From Clostridium magnum DSM 2767 (GTDB taxonomy: Bacteria > Bacillota > Clostridia > Clostridiales > Clostridiaceae), in NCBI RefSeq assembly GCF_001623875.1, contig NZ_LWAE01000002.1, positions 682,001 through 746,000 on the forward strand: DNA of 64,000 nt, read 5' to 3'. This document shows, piece by piece, positions 15,849 to 24,410 of the stretch; positions within the stretch are counted from its first letter, which is position 1; every line of letters starts with the position of its first letter. Below the pieces are notes generated by a model, which ran no database searches, was not told the origin of the DNA, and worked only from the letters and a program-made list of their open reading frames with translations. Position numbers and translations under genes: made by a program.

Positions 15849-17435
15849 ATGTCTTATGATGCAGTTTGGTCTAAAAATGAAAAATTAAATGAAGTGGAAG
15901 TTATCAAACTTGAGAAGGATGGTTTGGATGTAATAGAGACCATAGTAGAAAAGTATTCAAAGGAAGGTTATGATTCTATAACCGGTGAAGATATGAATAG
16001 ATTTAAGTGGGCTGGAGTTTACGAACAAAAACCTAAAAACGGATATTTTATGATGAGAGTACGTATAAACTCTGGAATAATGAGTTCAGAACAGGCAAAT
16101 ACTTTAGCGCTTATTGCTAAGGATTATGGACGAGGTATTGCCAATGTTACTACAAGAGGAGCTGTACAATTTCATTGGATTAAAGTACAGGACATACCTT
16201 ATATTTTTGAAAGACTTAAAGCTTGTGGATTGAGTTCTTTTGAAGCTTGTGGAGATTGTCCAAGAACAATAATAGGAAATCCTCTTGCAGGTATTGATAG
16301 AGACGAGCTTATGGATACAAGGGAGATTGTAGAGCAAGTTAATGAATTATTTTTAAATAACAAAGATTTTTCTAATTTGCCTAGGAAATTTAAAATATCC
16401 ATATCTGCGAGTACACAAAATGCAGCTCATGCTCAAATTAACGATATTGCTTTCACTCCAGCGGTAAAAAATATTGCAGGAAAAGAGATTATAGGCTTTC
16501 ATGTGTGGGTTGGAGGTGGTCTTTCAGCTATCCCTTATTTAGCGCAGAAGCTGAATATTTTTGTAAAACCAGAAGAGGTAGTTAAAGTTGCTGAGGGAGT
16601 ATGTACTATTTTTAGAGACTATGGCTATAGAGAAAAGCGTACTCGTGCCCGTTTGAAATTTTTGGTAGCAGACTGGGGAGTAGAAAAGTTTCAAAGTAAG
16701 TTATTTGAGCTTATTGGAGAAATGCCAGATATGGGTGAAGATAAACTATCCTCATGGAATGCTTCCTATTACTTTGGAGTACATCCTCAAAAGCAAAAAG
16801 GTAAAAGTTATATCGGAATTAACTTGCCTTTAGGTGAGATTAGTTCTCATGAACTTTTTGAACTTGCTGATATTTCAGCAAAGTATGGAGACGGTAAACT
16901 AAGAACCACCTTATCTCAAAACTTGATTATTGTAGGGATAAATGATGAAGATGTAGAGTCTTTATTAAGCAGGGATATCTTTAAGAGCTTATCTCCTAGT
17001 CCAGATCCATTCATGGGATATACAGTTTCTTGCACTGGAAAGGAGTTCTGTAATCTAGCTATTGTTGAAACAAAGGAATTGGCTAAAAAAGTTACTAAAT
17101 ATCTTGCTTCTAAAATTGAATTAGACACGCCAATTCGTATTCATTTTACGGGGTGCCCTAATTCCTGTGGACAAAAACATATAGCAGATATTAGTCTTCA
17201 AGGAGCAGTTATAAAAACTGAAAATGGTAATGAAGATGCGTTCACTTTATGGATAGGTGGCACGTTAAATGGAAATGGAAAATTTGCCGAAAATCTAAAT
17301 TATCGTGTAAAAGCTGATGAGGTTCATATAGTCCTTGAAAAAATAATAATTTTCTTTAAAGATAATAAACTGGAAAATGAGACTTTTAATGAGTTTATTG
17401 GTCGAGTTGGAGTTAATGAAATAAAATTTAAGTAA
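15849..17435 (+). CDS. Siroheme/[4Fe-4S] nitrite or sulfite reductase
   Basis: This 528-residue protein has the two-fold repeat of the nitrite/sulfite reductase family. The N-terminal half carries VTTRGAVQFHWI and ACGDCPRTIIGNPLAGID (100-151). The cluster- and siroheme-binding cysteines are Cys395 and Cys401 (SCTGKEFC), then Cys436 and Cys440 (GCPNSCG). The enzyme reduces nitrite to ammonium or sulfite to sulfide with six electrons from ferredoxin or a similar donor. Sequence alone does not separate the two substrates. The shared operator type with hcp and the neighbouring Hcp gene favour nitrite and detoxification of nitrogen oxides. GAAGGAGG precedes the ATG. It ends 185 nt before hcp, which has its own promoter. 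Confidence 0.9.
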   Translation: MSYDAVWSKNEKLNEVEVIKLEKDGLDVIETIVEKYSKEGYDSITGEDMNRFKWAGVYEQKPKNGYFMMRVRINSGIMSSEQANTLALIAKDYGRGIANVTTRGAVQFHWIKVQDIPYIFERLKACGLSSFEACGDCPRTIIGNPLAGIDRDELMDTREIVEQVNELFLNNKDFSNLPRKFKISISASTQNAAHAQINDIAFTPAVKNIAGKEIIGFHVWVGGGLSAIPYLAQKLNIFVKPEEVVKVAEGVCTIFRDYGYREKRTRARLKFLVADWGVEKFQSKLFELIGEMPDMGEDKLSSWNASYYFGVHPQKQKGKSYIGINLPLGEISSHELFELADISAKYGDGKLRTTLSQNLIIVGINDEDVESLLSRDIFKSLSPSPDPFMGYTVSCTGKEFCNLAIVETKELAKKVTKYLASKIELDTPIRIHFTGCPNSCGQKHIADISLQGAVIKTENGNEDAFTLWIGGTLNGNGKFAENLNYRVKADEVHIVLEKIIIFFKDNKLENETFNEFIGRVGVNEIKFK

Positions 17436-17479
17436 AATTGGTGAAGTTAGCAAAACTTTTATATGAAAAGTATTTTTTT

Positions 17480-17521
17480 GTAACATACGTTACCGAATTA
17501 ATTTGGATGATATAGTATTAT
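17480..17521 (+). promoter_or_regulatory. CRP/FNR-type operator and -10 of hcp
   Basis: GTAACATACGTTAC (17480-17493) has perfect 5-bp arms. Its centre is 29.5 bp before the TATTAT hexamer at 17516-17521, giving a centre near -41.5. The arms read GTAAC rather than GTGAT, but both fit GTRAY. HcpR-type regulators of the CRP/FNR family control hcp in many anaerobes and are the obvious candidate. No regulator gene is in the window. Confidence 0.65.
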
Positions 17522-17620
17522 ATAGTTGTAGATGAAAAACTTATAAATAATACCGCAATATGACTGTAGAGATACAAAAAGTAAATTAAAATATTTTAAT
17601 AAATAAAGGAGAAATGATAT

Positions 17621-18982
17621 ATGTTTGGATTATTTAAAAACAATGATAACAATGAGGCTAAAGAAGTAAAGAAGGTTGAACCAAACCCAATGTTTTGTTA
17701 CCAATGCGAGCAAACTCCAGTTACAGGTTGTACTAAGTTTGGAGTATGTGGTAAAAACCCTGATATAGCAAGTCTACAAGACATAATGATATATGGACTT
17801 AAAGGTGTAGCTGCTTATGCAACTCATGCAAAAGAACTTGGAGCTTCCGATGAAGAAGTAAACAGCATTACTCAAGAAGCTTTATATACAACACTTACAA
17901 ATTCAAACTTTAGTTTAGAAGAGAACATAGGAATGGCTTTAAAGGTTGGTACTGCAACAGTTAAAATAATGGACGTGCTTGATAGAGCTCATACAGCAAA
18001 ATTAGGTGTTCCAACTCCAGTTACAATATCTCAAGATAAGGTAGAAGGACACTGTATATTGGTTACAGGACATAATCTTTATGCTTTAGAAGAATTATTA
18101 AAGCAAACAGAAGGTAAAGGAATTAACATATACACTCACTCAGAAATGCTTCCAGCTCACGGATATCCAGAGCTTAAGAAATACGCTCATTTAAAGGGTA
18201 ATGTAGGTAAAGCATGGTATGATCAAAGAAAGCTATTTGAAGAGTTCCCAGGAGCGATACTTGGAACAACGAACTGCTTAATGCCAATAACTACAGGAAA
18301 TTATGGAGATAGATTCTGGACTTATGGAACTGCAGGACTTCAAGGTGTTCCAAAGATAGTTAATGATGACTTTAGTCCAATCATTGAAAAAGCATTATCA
18401 TTAAAAGTTGTTAACAAAGATTCTGATAAAACACTTACAACAGGTTTCCATCACAACACAGTGTTAAGTATAGCACCAGAAATAATAGAAGCAGTTAAAG
18501 CTGGAAAGATAAAGAGATTCTTTGTTATAGCTGGTTGTGATGCGCCAACAAAAGGAAGAGAGTACTTCAGAGATTTAGCTTTAGCACTTCCAAAGGAAGC
18601 AATACTTTTAACAACATCTTGTGGAAAGTTTAGATTTAATGATGTTGATTTTGGAACTGTACCTGGAACAGACATTCCAAGATTTATCGACCTTGGACAA
18701 TGTAACAATTCAGGTTCAGCAGTTAAGATTGCTTTAGCTTTAGCAGAAGCTTTCGGATGTACAGTAAATGAGTTACCATTAAGCATAGTGTTATCTTGGT
18801 TTGAGCAAAAAGCTGTGGCTATACTTCTTGGATTGTTCAGCCTTGGAGTTAAAAATATCCATGTAGGACCAAGTGCACCTAAGTTTATAACACCTGGAGT
18901 ATTAAAGGTATTACAAGATAACTTTAACCTTCAGTTAGTAAGCGGAGATGCTAAGGCTGATCTTGCTAAGTTTATGGGCTAA
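17621..18982 (+). CDS. hcp: Hydroxylamine reductase / hybrid-cluster protein, short class
   Basis: After a 28-residue charged extension, the N-terminal cluster motif reads CYQCEQTPVTGCTKFGVC, with Cys spacing X2-X7-X5. The C-terminal hybrid-cluster ligands lie in GCDAPTKGREYF, TTSCGKFRFND and DLGQCNNSGSAVKIA. The length is 453 residues, about 100 shorter than the common 540-560. This matches the class of Hcp that lacks part of the second helical domain. Hcp enzymes reduce hydroxylamine and, in several bacteria, nitric oxide. An AAGGAG site precedes the ATG, and a CRP/FNR-type operator lies upstream. Codon use is that of a highly expressed gene. Confidence 0.95.
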   Translation: MFGLFKNNDNNEAKEVKKVEPNPMFCYQCEQTPVTGCTKFGVCGKNPDIASLQDIMIYGLKGVAAYATHAKELGASDEEVNSITQEALYTTLTNSNFSLEENIGMALKVGTATVKIMDVLDRAHTAKLGVPTPVTISQDKVEGHCILVTGHNLYALEELLKQTEGKGINIYTHSEMLPAHGYPELKKYAHLKGNVGKAWYDQRKLFEEFPGAILGTTNCLMPITTGNYGDRFWTYGTAGLQGVPKIVNDDFSPIIEKALSLKVVNKDSDKTLTTGFHHNTVLSIAPEIIEAVKAGKIKRFFVIAGCDAPTKGREYFRDLALALPKEAILLTTSCGKFRFNDVDFGTVPGTDIPRFIDLGQCNNSGSAVKIALALAEAFGCTVNELPLSIVLSWFEQKAVAILLGLFSLGVKNIHVGPSAPKFITPGVLKVLQDNFNLQLVSGDAKADLAKFMG

Positions 18983-19098
18983 TATAACTCTATATAATTA
19001 TGATTCTCCCAAACCAATACAATCCCAGAGAAAAAGTAGAAAATACAATAAATCCTATTTTATGATAAATCCCCCATTTATTATAAAGTATATATATT

Positions 19099-19136
19099 AA
19101 AACTAAGCACCAGTTTAAGAGCTGGTGCTTAGTTTT
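19099..19136. terminator. Strong bidirectional terminator after hcp
   Basis: AAAACTAAGCACCAG pairs perfectly with CTGGTGCTTAGTTTT across an 8-nt loop, with A- and T-runs at the two ends. A second, weaker hairpin (AGAACAT/ATGTTCT) follows at about 19147-19178. No gene is seen from 18983 to 19384. Confidence 0.85.
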
Positions 19137-19384
19137 GTTGATGAAAAGAACATGCTGAATATTTTTTTAGTATGTTCTCCTTATTTATGCTCTATTAAAT
19201 GCATCTCCCCATTTCATTTATTTAATTTTATTTGGTTATGACTTAATATAGTTGCCTTATTATAAATATTTTTAGGAATTGTGACTAAATAACCTTTTTA
19301 TTTAAATAGAAATGAAAAAAATATTGCAAGTTTATTATATATGTATTAGTATATAATGGTGAAAATTAATAGTTCAGATGAAGA

Positions 19385-19555
19385 TAGTGGGAGAGTAATG
19401 GCTATGGCCATTCACCGAAGAAGTAAATCTTTCAGGTACCTATTTAGTTAGAGATGACCGCTATTGGATGAACCCTTGGAGAGACTCGAAATAGAGCACC
19501 GAAGGAGAAAGTCGTATGACGAAACTCTCAGGTAAAAGGACAGGGGACAGGTAAC
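19385..19555 (+). promoter_or_regulatory. Tandem glycine riboswitch
   Basis: Two aptamers follow each other. Each has the GGGAGAG or GGAGAG start, a CACCGAAG internal motif (CACCGAAGAAGTAAATC in the first, CACCGAAGGAGAAAG in the second) and a CTTTCAGGTA or CTCTCAGGTAAAAGGAC end. The second ends with GGACAGGGGAC, diagnostic of the gcvT glycine riboswitch class. The pair lies upstream of a CycA-like permease. A hairpin (AAAAGGCA/TGCCTTTT, 19646-19673) just before the ribosome site may be part of the expression platform. Confidence 0.95.
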
Positions 19556-19645
19556 ATATCTTACAAAAGTAATACATTATCAATTACTTAATTTAGATCT
19601 TATCTATTCCCATTTGTATCTCCAATCACAAAATACTTATATAGG

Positions 19646-19673
19646 AAAAGGCACTTTTTAGTACATGCCTTTT
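19646..19673 (+). promoter_or_regulatory. Hairpin between riboswitch and permease start
   Basis: AAAAGGCA pairs with TGCCTTTT around a 12-nt loop, ending 10 nt before the GGAGGG ribosome site. It could be the switching element of the glycine riboswitch. Whether it acts at transcription or translation is not clear. Confidence 0.4.
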
Positions 19674-19693
19674 GACTAAGATGGAGGGATAAA

Positions 19694-21088
19694 ATGGATC
19701 AATTAATGTCAGAAAATCAAAATTTATCAAGAGGACTAAAAAATCGGCATGTTCAATTGCTTGCAATTGGAGGTGCAATTGGTACAGGATTATTCCTTGG
19801 TTCAGGAAGGTCTATTCACTTGGCTGGGCCATCTATTTTATTTGCGTACATGATAACAGGGGTAATTTGTTTTCTTATTATGCGTGCCCTTGGGGAATTA
19901 TTGCTTTCTAATTTAAACTATCATTCCTTTGTAGACTTTGTACATGATTATCTAGGAGAGGCCGCAGCATTTATTACTGGATGGACCTACTGGTTCTGCT
20001 GGATTTCACTTGCTATGGCTGATGTAACTGCTGTTGGACTTTATGTACAATACTGGATTCCGAATATAGCTCAATGGGTTCCAAGTCTTGTAGCTCTTGT
20101 AGTTTTACTAATTATGAACCTTATGACAGTAAAGCTATTCGGTGAAATGGAATTCTGGTTTGCATTAATTAAAGTTGTTGCAATTTTAGCGCTAATTATA
20201 GTTGGTGCATTTATGATTATTAAAGGGTTTTCTACAGATGCTGGTGTATCTAGCTTTACAAACCTTTGGAGTCATGGTGGTTGGTTCCCAAATGGTATAA
20301 GTGGTTTTATACTTTCCTTCCAAATGGTTGTATTTGCTTTTACAGGAATCGAATTAGTTGGTTTAACAGCTGGCGAAACTGAAGAACCAGAACGTGTTAT
20401 CCCAAAGGCTATTAACAATATTCCAATTAGAATTATTATTTTCTATATTGGAGCACTTGCTGTTATTATGAGTATATATCCATGGAATTCAATTAACCCA
20501 GGTAAAAGCCCATTTGTACAGGTATTTTCTGCAGTGGGAATCGCAGCAACAGCAAGTATTGTAAATTTCGTTGTACTAACATCAGCTGCATCTGCTTGTA
20601 ACAGCGGTATCTTCAGTACAAGCCGTATGGTTTACTCTCTTGCTAAAGAAAATCATGCACCTGAGTCAATGAAGAGATTAACTTATCGTCAAGTACCTTC
20701 TAATGCGCTAGTATTCTCTGCCATTGTTATCTTGATTTCAGTTGTTCTGAGCTACATTATGCCAGAAGGGGTATTTGTACTTATTACAAGTATATCAACA
20801 TTCTGCTTTATCTTTATTTGGGCGATTATAGTTGTCTGCCATCTAAGATATCGCAAAACTAATCCTGAACTTGCTGCTAAGAGCAAATTCAAAATGCCAC
20901 TTTACCCAGTGGCTAACTATACAATTCTAGCATTTATTGCTTTTGTTTTAGTTGTATTGGCACTTAATAAGGAAACTCGTATAGCTCTATTTGTAACACC
21001 TGTATGGTTTATAATGCTTGGGGTGATTTACAAGGTACTTAAATCAAAAATGAAAAATGAAGAAGATGGCAAAAGAAATATAGCTTAG
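19694..21088 (+). CDS. cycA: Glycine / D-alanine / D-serine-type amino acid permease
   Basis: This 464-residue protein has twelve predicted membrane helices and the AAT-family amino acid permease signature at the start (RHVQLLAIGGAIGTGLFLGSG). It closely follows the E. coli CycA pattern as I recall it: GPSILFAYMITG, GELLLSNL, TGWTYWFCW, FGEMEFWFALIKVVAI, FAFTGIELVGLTAGET and NFVVLTSAASACNSGIFSTSRM. CycA imports glycine and D-amino acids with protons. The glycine riboswitch upstream supports glycine as a physiological substrate. GGAGGG precedes the ATG, and a strong terminator follows. Import as a glycine source or for osmotic/Stickland use is inferred. Confidence 0.92.
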   Translation: MDQLMSENQNLSRGLKNRHVQLLAIGGAIGTGLFLGSGRSIHLAGPSILFAYMITGVICFLIMRALGELLLSNLNYHSFVDFVHDYLGEAAAFITGWTYWFCWISLAMADVTAVGLYVQYWIPNIAQWVPSLVALVVLLIMNLMTVKLFGEMEFWFALIKVVAILALIIVGAFMIIKGFSTDAGVSSFTNLWSHGGWFPNGISGFILSFQMVVFAFTGIELVGLTAGETEEPERVIPKAINNIPIRIIIFYIGALAVIMSIYPWNSINPGKSPFVQVFSAVGIAATASIVNFVVLTSAASACNSGIFSTSRMVYSLAKENHAPESMKRLTYRQVPSNALVFSAIVILISVVLSYIMPEGVFVLITSISTFCFIFIWAIIVVCHLRYRKTNPELAAKSKFKMPLYPVANYTILAFIAFVLVVLALNKETRIALFVTPVWFIMLGVIYKVLKSKMKNEEDGKRNIA

Positions 21089-21116
21089 GCTAGCACTAAT
21101 TTGAATAATAAGGCAA

Positions 21117-21164
21117 CTGCCTGTAAATGGCTTAAATAGCTACTTACAGGCAGCTGTATTTTTG
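21117..21164 (+). terminator. Terminator after the permease gene
   Basis: CTGCCTGTAA pairs perfectly with TTACAGGCAG and is followed by CTGTATTTTTG. Confidence 0.85.
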
Positions 21165-21218
21165 TAGGATGAGGGTAATTATAGCAATGATACTCTGGAA
21201 AAATCTACAGTGTTTTAC

Positions 21219-22070
21219 TTAGAATTTATCTATTTTAAACTCATCTAGAAGTTTTCCTTCAGAAGTGATGGCAGAGACTTTGATGCCATCTGAATCCACA
21301 TCAAACATAATGAAATGATATTTAGCTATAGGACCTATTATTACTCCTTTCTTATCCTTAAACTTATCTCTAAGCTTTTCTCCACTGCCACCTGTTATAA
21401 CCTGATAGATTCCTTTTTTATATTCTATTTTTCGTCTGGAATAATTATGTTCATGACCTGAGAAGACTAGATCTATATTGCATTTCTGAACAATATTCCA
21501 AAAAGTATTTCTCTCCTCGGGATATGCGTCTAAGCAATGACTAAAATGCGCCCCCGTAGGAAAAGCAGGAGAGTGAACAAAAACAATCTTATTTTTTATA
21601 TTTACAGAAGCTACTTCTTCAAGCCACGAAAGCTGTTTTTTCACGATTTTGTGCTTTTCTCCAAAGTGAAAAGCATTAAGTACTATAAATCTCGTATCAT
21701 CATAGTCTGTATAAAATACAGTTCTGTTATAACCATTAAGATACGTATTAGGAAGCATATCACTATAGATTCTGCTAAAGGTTTTTTCGTATCTATCATC
21801 TTGGGGGTCATTATTAACTTCATGGTTGCCTATTACAGGAATTAAAGGCTTTCCATAATAATATCTGTCTATTAAGCTTCTTAGGTTTTGAAGTTGACTA
21901 GCTAATACCTCTTCTACGTCGCTGCCTGCAACGTTATCTCCACACAATACAATACACTCAGGCTTAGGTGTTAGTTTGCAACTTTCCTTCAAAAGTTTTA
22001 TTAGTACCTTTTTGTTTATGCCGTTTTCTTTTCCCTTAGAGTCACTTAAAATTAAAAATCTCATTTTCAT
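21219..22070 (-). CDS. Calcineurin-like metallophosphoesterase
   Basis: Residues 3-230 of this 283-residue protein carry the calcineurin-like metal ligands: LSDS (first Asp), CGDNVAG, GNHEVN, FVHSPAFP and the final GHEHNYSRRK. The first motif reads D-S rather than the more usual D-x-H, so one metal ligand may differ. There is no signal peptide. It belongs to the same family branch as purple-acid-phosphatase-like and phosphodiesterase enzymes; the substrate is unknown. It is the third gene of a minus-strand operon after a kinase-like and a PHP protein. The start is at 22070, with GGTGG just upstream; an ATG two codons later is also possible. Confidence 0.88.
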   Translation of the reverse strand: MKMRFLILSDSKGKENGINKKVLIKLLKESCKLTPKPECIVLCGDNVAGSDVEEVLASQLQNLRSLIDRYYYGKPLIPVIGNHEVNNDPQDDRYEKTFSRIYSDMLPNTYLNGYNRTVFYTDYDDTRFIVLNAFHFGEKHKIVKKQLSWLEEVASVNIKNKIVFVHSPAFPTGAHFSHCLDAYPEERNTFWNIVQKCNIDLVFSGHEHNYSRRKIEYKKGIYQVITGGSGEKLRDKFKDKKGVIIGPIAKYHFIMFDVDSDGIKVSAITSEGKLLDEFKIDKF

Positions 22071-22097
22071 ATCACCACCAAGAGGAATATAAATAGT

Positions 22098-22802
22098 TCA
22101 TATAATTATATTACTACCTAAGATTAATGCTCCAGAACTTTTAACAAATTTTCGTAGTTCAGCTGAATTAAGATATGGTTCTCCAATAAGACAATGTTTG
22201 TGATCACAAACTCTATTTATATGGAAGTCCGAACCTCCTGTGTAAAAAGAAAATCTTTTAAAGGCTACGTTGATAAAGAAATTTGTATAATAATCATTGC
22301 TGCGACAGTATTTTGCTTCTATACCGTCAAAGGGCATACTTAAAAGGCTGAGAAGGTTTTTATCTGATATACGAACAGGATGGGCCAATACTACAGCTGC
22401 TCCAAAGGCTCTTAGAAGGTGAATTCCCTCAGAACTAGATAAATATTTGTTAAAGGTTTGATGTTGCCTAAATCCAAGTAACACTTTTCTAAGTTTATGA
22501 ACTCGATGGGTTCTTACTAGTTTTAAAATTTGTTGAAAATCAGTACTGTTAAACTTTTTATTTCTAAAGTATCCTAAAATATGAATACTTTCATCATTAA
22601 ATCTTGTAGATAACTCAACAGCAGGAATTACTGATACACCATATTCTTTGCCTGCTTCAGAGGCTTCAGCGATTCCATCTATCGAGTTATGATCAGAAAT
22701 AGCAATGGTGTCTACGCCTCGACTTTTCGCGAACTTTACTATTTGCCGCGGGCTAAGGCTACCGTCGGATGCAGTCGAATGAATATGAAGATCACCTCTC
22801 AT
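22098..22802 (-). CDS. PHP-domain metal-dependent phosphoesterase
   Basis: The start MRGDLHIHSTASDGS is the first PHP motif (HxH plus Asp). It is followed by ISDHNS, IPAVELS and later AHPVR and TGGSDFH, the remaining metal ligands. Free-standing PHP proteins of this kind include nucleoside 3',5'-bisphosphate phosphatases and similar nucleases. The 234-residue length is on the short side. The ATG at 22802 is preferred to a TTG 48 nt upstream because it matches the usual family start and has GGGGATGG before it. The gene lies between kinase-like and calcineurin-like genes on the same strand, with short gaps. Confidence 0.86.
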   Translation of the reverse strand: MRGDLHIHSTASDGSLSPRQIVKFAKSRGVDTIAISDHNSIDGIAEASEAGKEYGVSVIPAVELSTRFNDESIHILGYFRNKKFNSTDFQQILKLVRTHRVHKLRKVLLGFRQHQTFNKYLSSSEGIHLLRAFGAAVVLAHPVRISDKNLLSLLSMPFDGIEAKYCRSNDYYTNFFINVAFKRFSFYTGGSDFHINRVCDHKHCLIGEPYLNSAELRKFVKSSGALILGSNIII

Positions 22803-22854
22803 AAGCAGATTACCATCCCCTTTACTCCTTATAACCTTAAAGTAAATCAAGCTT

Positions 22855-23427
22855 TCAGTATACTTTTTTATATTTTTTCTTGGAGTAATTTATCCACTGA
22901 GTATAGAGATCTGCTCTATTACTTTTTAAAAAATTAAAAAAATCTTCTTTGTATCCAAGATCTTCTAGACCACTGATAAGCAGATTTGGAATTACAGACT
23001 TCTTTTTCATTGCCTTGGCAGTGTCTATAAGTTTAAGCTCACCGGAAGGCAATAAAAGGACATGAAATATTGCCGCATCATGTCTGGCATAACCAACTTT
23101 AACTATAGACTCATATAATTCTATGAGTTTGCTTGAAAGCTTTGGTGTTAATTTCTGCTTTGATAAGTATTCGTCTAATTCAATGCCATTAATATACTCC
23201 CTTATAATATAATTTGAACCATATTCATAAAGTTTAGGGAAATGTATATCTGCTTGAGCCATCAATAGAGTTTTTAGCTCGTTCTTACAGGTTTTCTTGC
23301 TTTTAAAAATCTTTATACACTTTTGAGAGTCTATTTTATATACTTTACCTTGGGTGCCTTTTCCTATAAATTGCAAATCTTTTATATTTATCTCTGGACT
23401 TAGCTTAATGTTAACCACCTGTTTCAA
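22855..23427 (-). CDS. Small protein-kinase-like protein
   Basis: This 190-residue protein keeps the kinase fold landmarks: glycine loop IGKGTQGKVY (21-30), Lys39 in CIKIF, Glu50 and a catalytic loop ARHDAAIFH with RHD at 115-117. The usual Asn of that loop is His122, and the DFG motif is DTA at 135-137. It resembles small YrzF-like bacterial kinases and phosphotransferases. The changed metal-binding positions leave activity in doubt. The start is uncertain: TTG at 23427 has no ribosome site, while AGGTGG lies only downstream of it. It heads an operon with two phosphoesterases. Confidence 0.75.
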   Translation of the reverse strand: MKQVVNIKLSPEINIKDLQFIGKGTQGKVYKIDSQKCIKIFKSKKTCKNELKTLLMAQADIHFPKLYEYGSNYIIREYINGIELDEYLSKQKLTPKLSSKLIELYESIVKVGYARHDAAIFHVLLLPSGELKLIDTAKAMKKKSVIPNLLISGLEDLGYKEDFFNFLKSNRADLYTQWINYSKKKYKKVY

Positions 23428-23579
23428 AAAATAATCACAATGTTAGTATATGCGGGAAAATATATTTTTGTAACAATAAAAATTGAAACTTTATTAGATT
23501 TTCTATACAAAATAAACACCAGCTATAATAGTTGGTGTCTTAATTCTATTTATTTAATTACTTGTTAAGGATTATCTTT

Positions 23580-24128
23580 TTATTCCTCTTTGCCTTTTTT
23601 ACAATAATTAATACAATCCTTCAACCATTTAATATGTGTCTCTTCTCTCATAATAGCTCCGTTTAGAACAAGAAAATCTCCAAAGTAGTCATCATCAACA
23701 GGAGGAACACTAGTATAAGGATCTCTTTGAGTTAATAAAAAGGTTAGTCTTTCCTCATGTTGAACTAATTGATGCTCTAATAATTGTATTCTTGTGTCCA
23801 TATCTAAATTATTTGAAAAATATAATCTAAGGCGAAAAACATTTTTTGGTGTTGGCTCCATAGGTTCGTCCTTTTGGAGCCATTTTAAGAAATCTTTTCT
23901 ACCTTTTTCTGTAATAGTATAAACTTTTTTTTCTAACACTTCCCCAGTAATTTCAATGTTAAAAACTAAGAGTTTTTCATCTACTAATTTTTTTAGTTCT
24001 GGATATATTTGACTATGTCTTGCCGTCCAAAAATTAGCTAATTGAAAACTAAATTCTTTTGCTATGTCATAACCAGTCATAGGTTTTCTATTTAATAATC
24101 CTAAAATTGCATATTTAAGAGTTCTCAT
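23580..24128 (-). CDS. PadR-family transcriptional regulator
   Basis: The N-terminal winged helix reads LKYAILGLLNRKPMTGYDIAKEF...FWTARHSQIYPELKKLVDEKLL (4-60). It is followed by the C-terminal dimerising helices of PadR subfamily proteins with a Vir-type C-terminal domain. The length is 182 residues from the ATG at 24128, which has AAAGGAAG upstream. PadR proteins repress genes for phenolic or drug stress, and the operator usually lies near their own or a divergent promoter. Here the divergent gene is an ene-reductase. Three ACATGT hexamers overlap that gene's promoter, so control of the reductase is likely, though inferred. Confidence 0.9.
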   Translation of the reverse strand: MRTLKYAILGLLNRKPMTGYDIAKEFSFQLANFWTARHSQIYPELKKLVDEKLLVFNIEITGEVLEKKVYTITEKGRKDFLKWLQKDEPMEPTPKNVFRLRLYFSNNLDMDTRIQLLEHQLVQHEERLTFLLTQRDPYTSVPPVDDDYFGDFLVLNGAIMREETHIKWLKDCINYCKKGKEE

Positions 24129-24163
24129 GAATTCACTTCTTCCTTTATGTATATACACATTTA

Positions 24164-24296
24164 TTTATCCGATGACTATCCGCTATAATACACCCTTCTC
24201 TCCAAGAGGGTGTATTATAGCGGATACGTCCCTGGATTCGTGCGACTAAGAATCAGATGGGGTTAAAATCCCACCTGATTCAAGTCTTAACTTCAT
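24164..24296 (-). repeat. Interspersed structured element, copy A (full, minus orientation)
   Basis: In minus orientation this copy starts ATGAAGTTAAGACTTGAATC and ends CATCGGATAAA. Hairpin 1 pairs AATCAGGTGGG with CCCATCTGATT. Hairpin 2 is a perfect 16-bp stem (24180-24195 with 24208-24223) whose sequence, CCGCTATAATACACCC, differs from the CCGCTCTTAACTCCCA of copy E while pairing is kept. It sits between PadR and the reductase gene. Confidence 0.85.
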
Positions 24297-24383
24297 GAAT
24301 TTATTATAACATAGTTTTTTTTTATTACAATGTGCCTTACTTGTTGAAGAGATAGAATATAAATATTACTAAAAATATATATA

Positions 24384-24410
24384 ACATGTAACATGTAAAA
24401 ATTGACATGT
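24384..24410. promoter_or_regulatory. Likely PadR operator: three ACATGT hexamers
   Basis: ACATGT occurs at 24384, 24391 and 24405. The last two form ATGT-N8-ACAT, the arrangement typical of PadR-type boxes, and they overlap the -35 hexamer of the reductase promoter. Binding by the divergent PadR protein would block transcription. Confidence 0.55.

Noticed and set aside
24164-24296. Copy A as a PadR/reductase-specific riboswitch or operator
   Set aside because: The same sequence with both ends occurs at unrelated loci, so it is a dispersed element rather than a gene-specific regulator.
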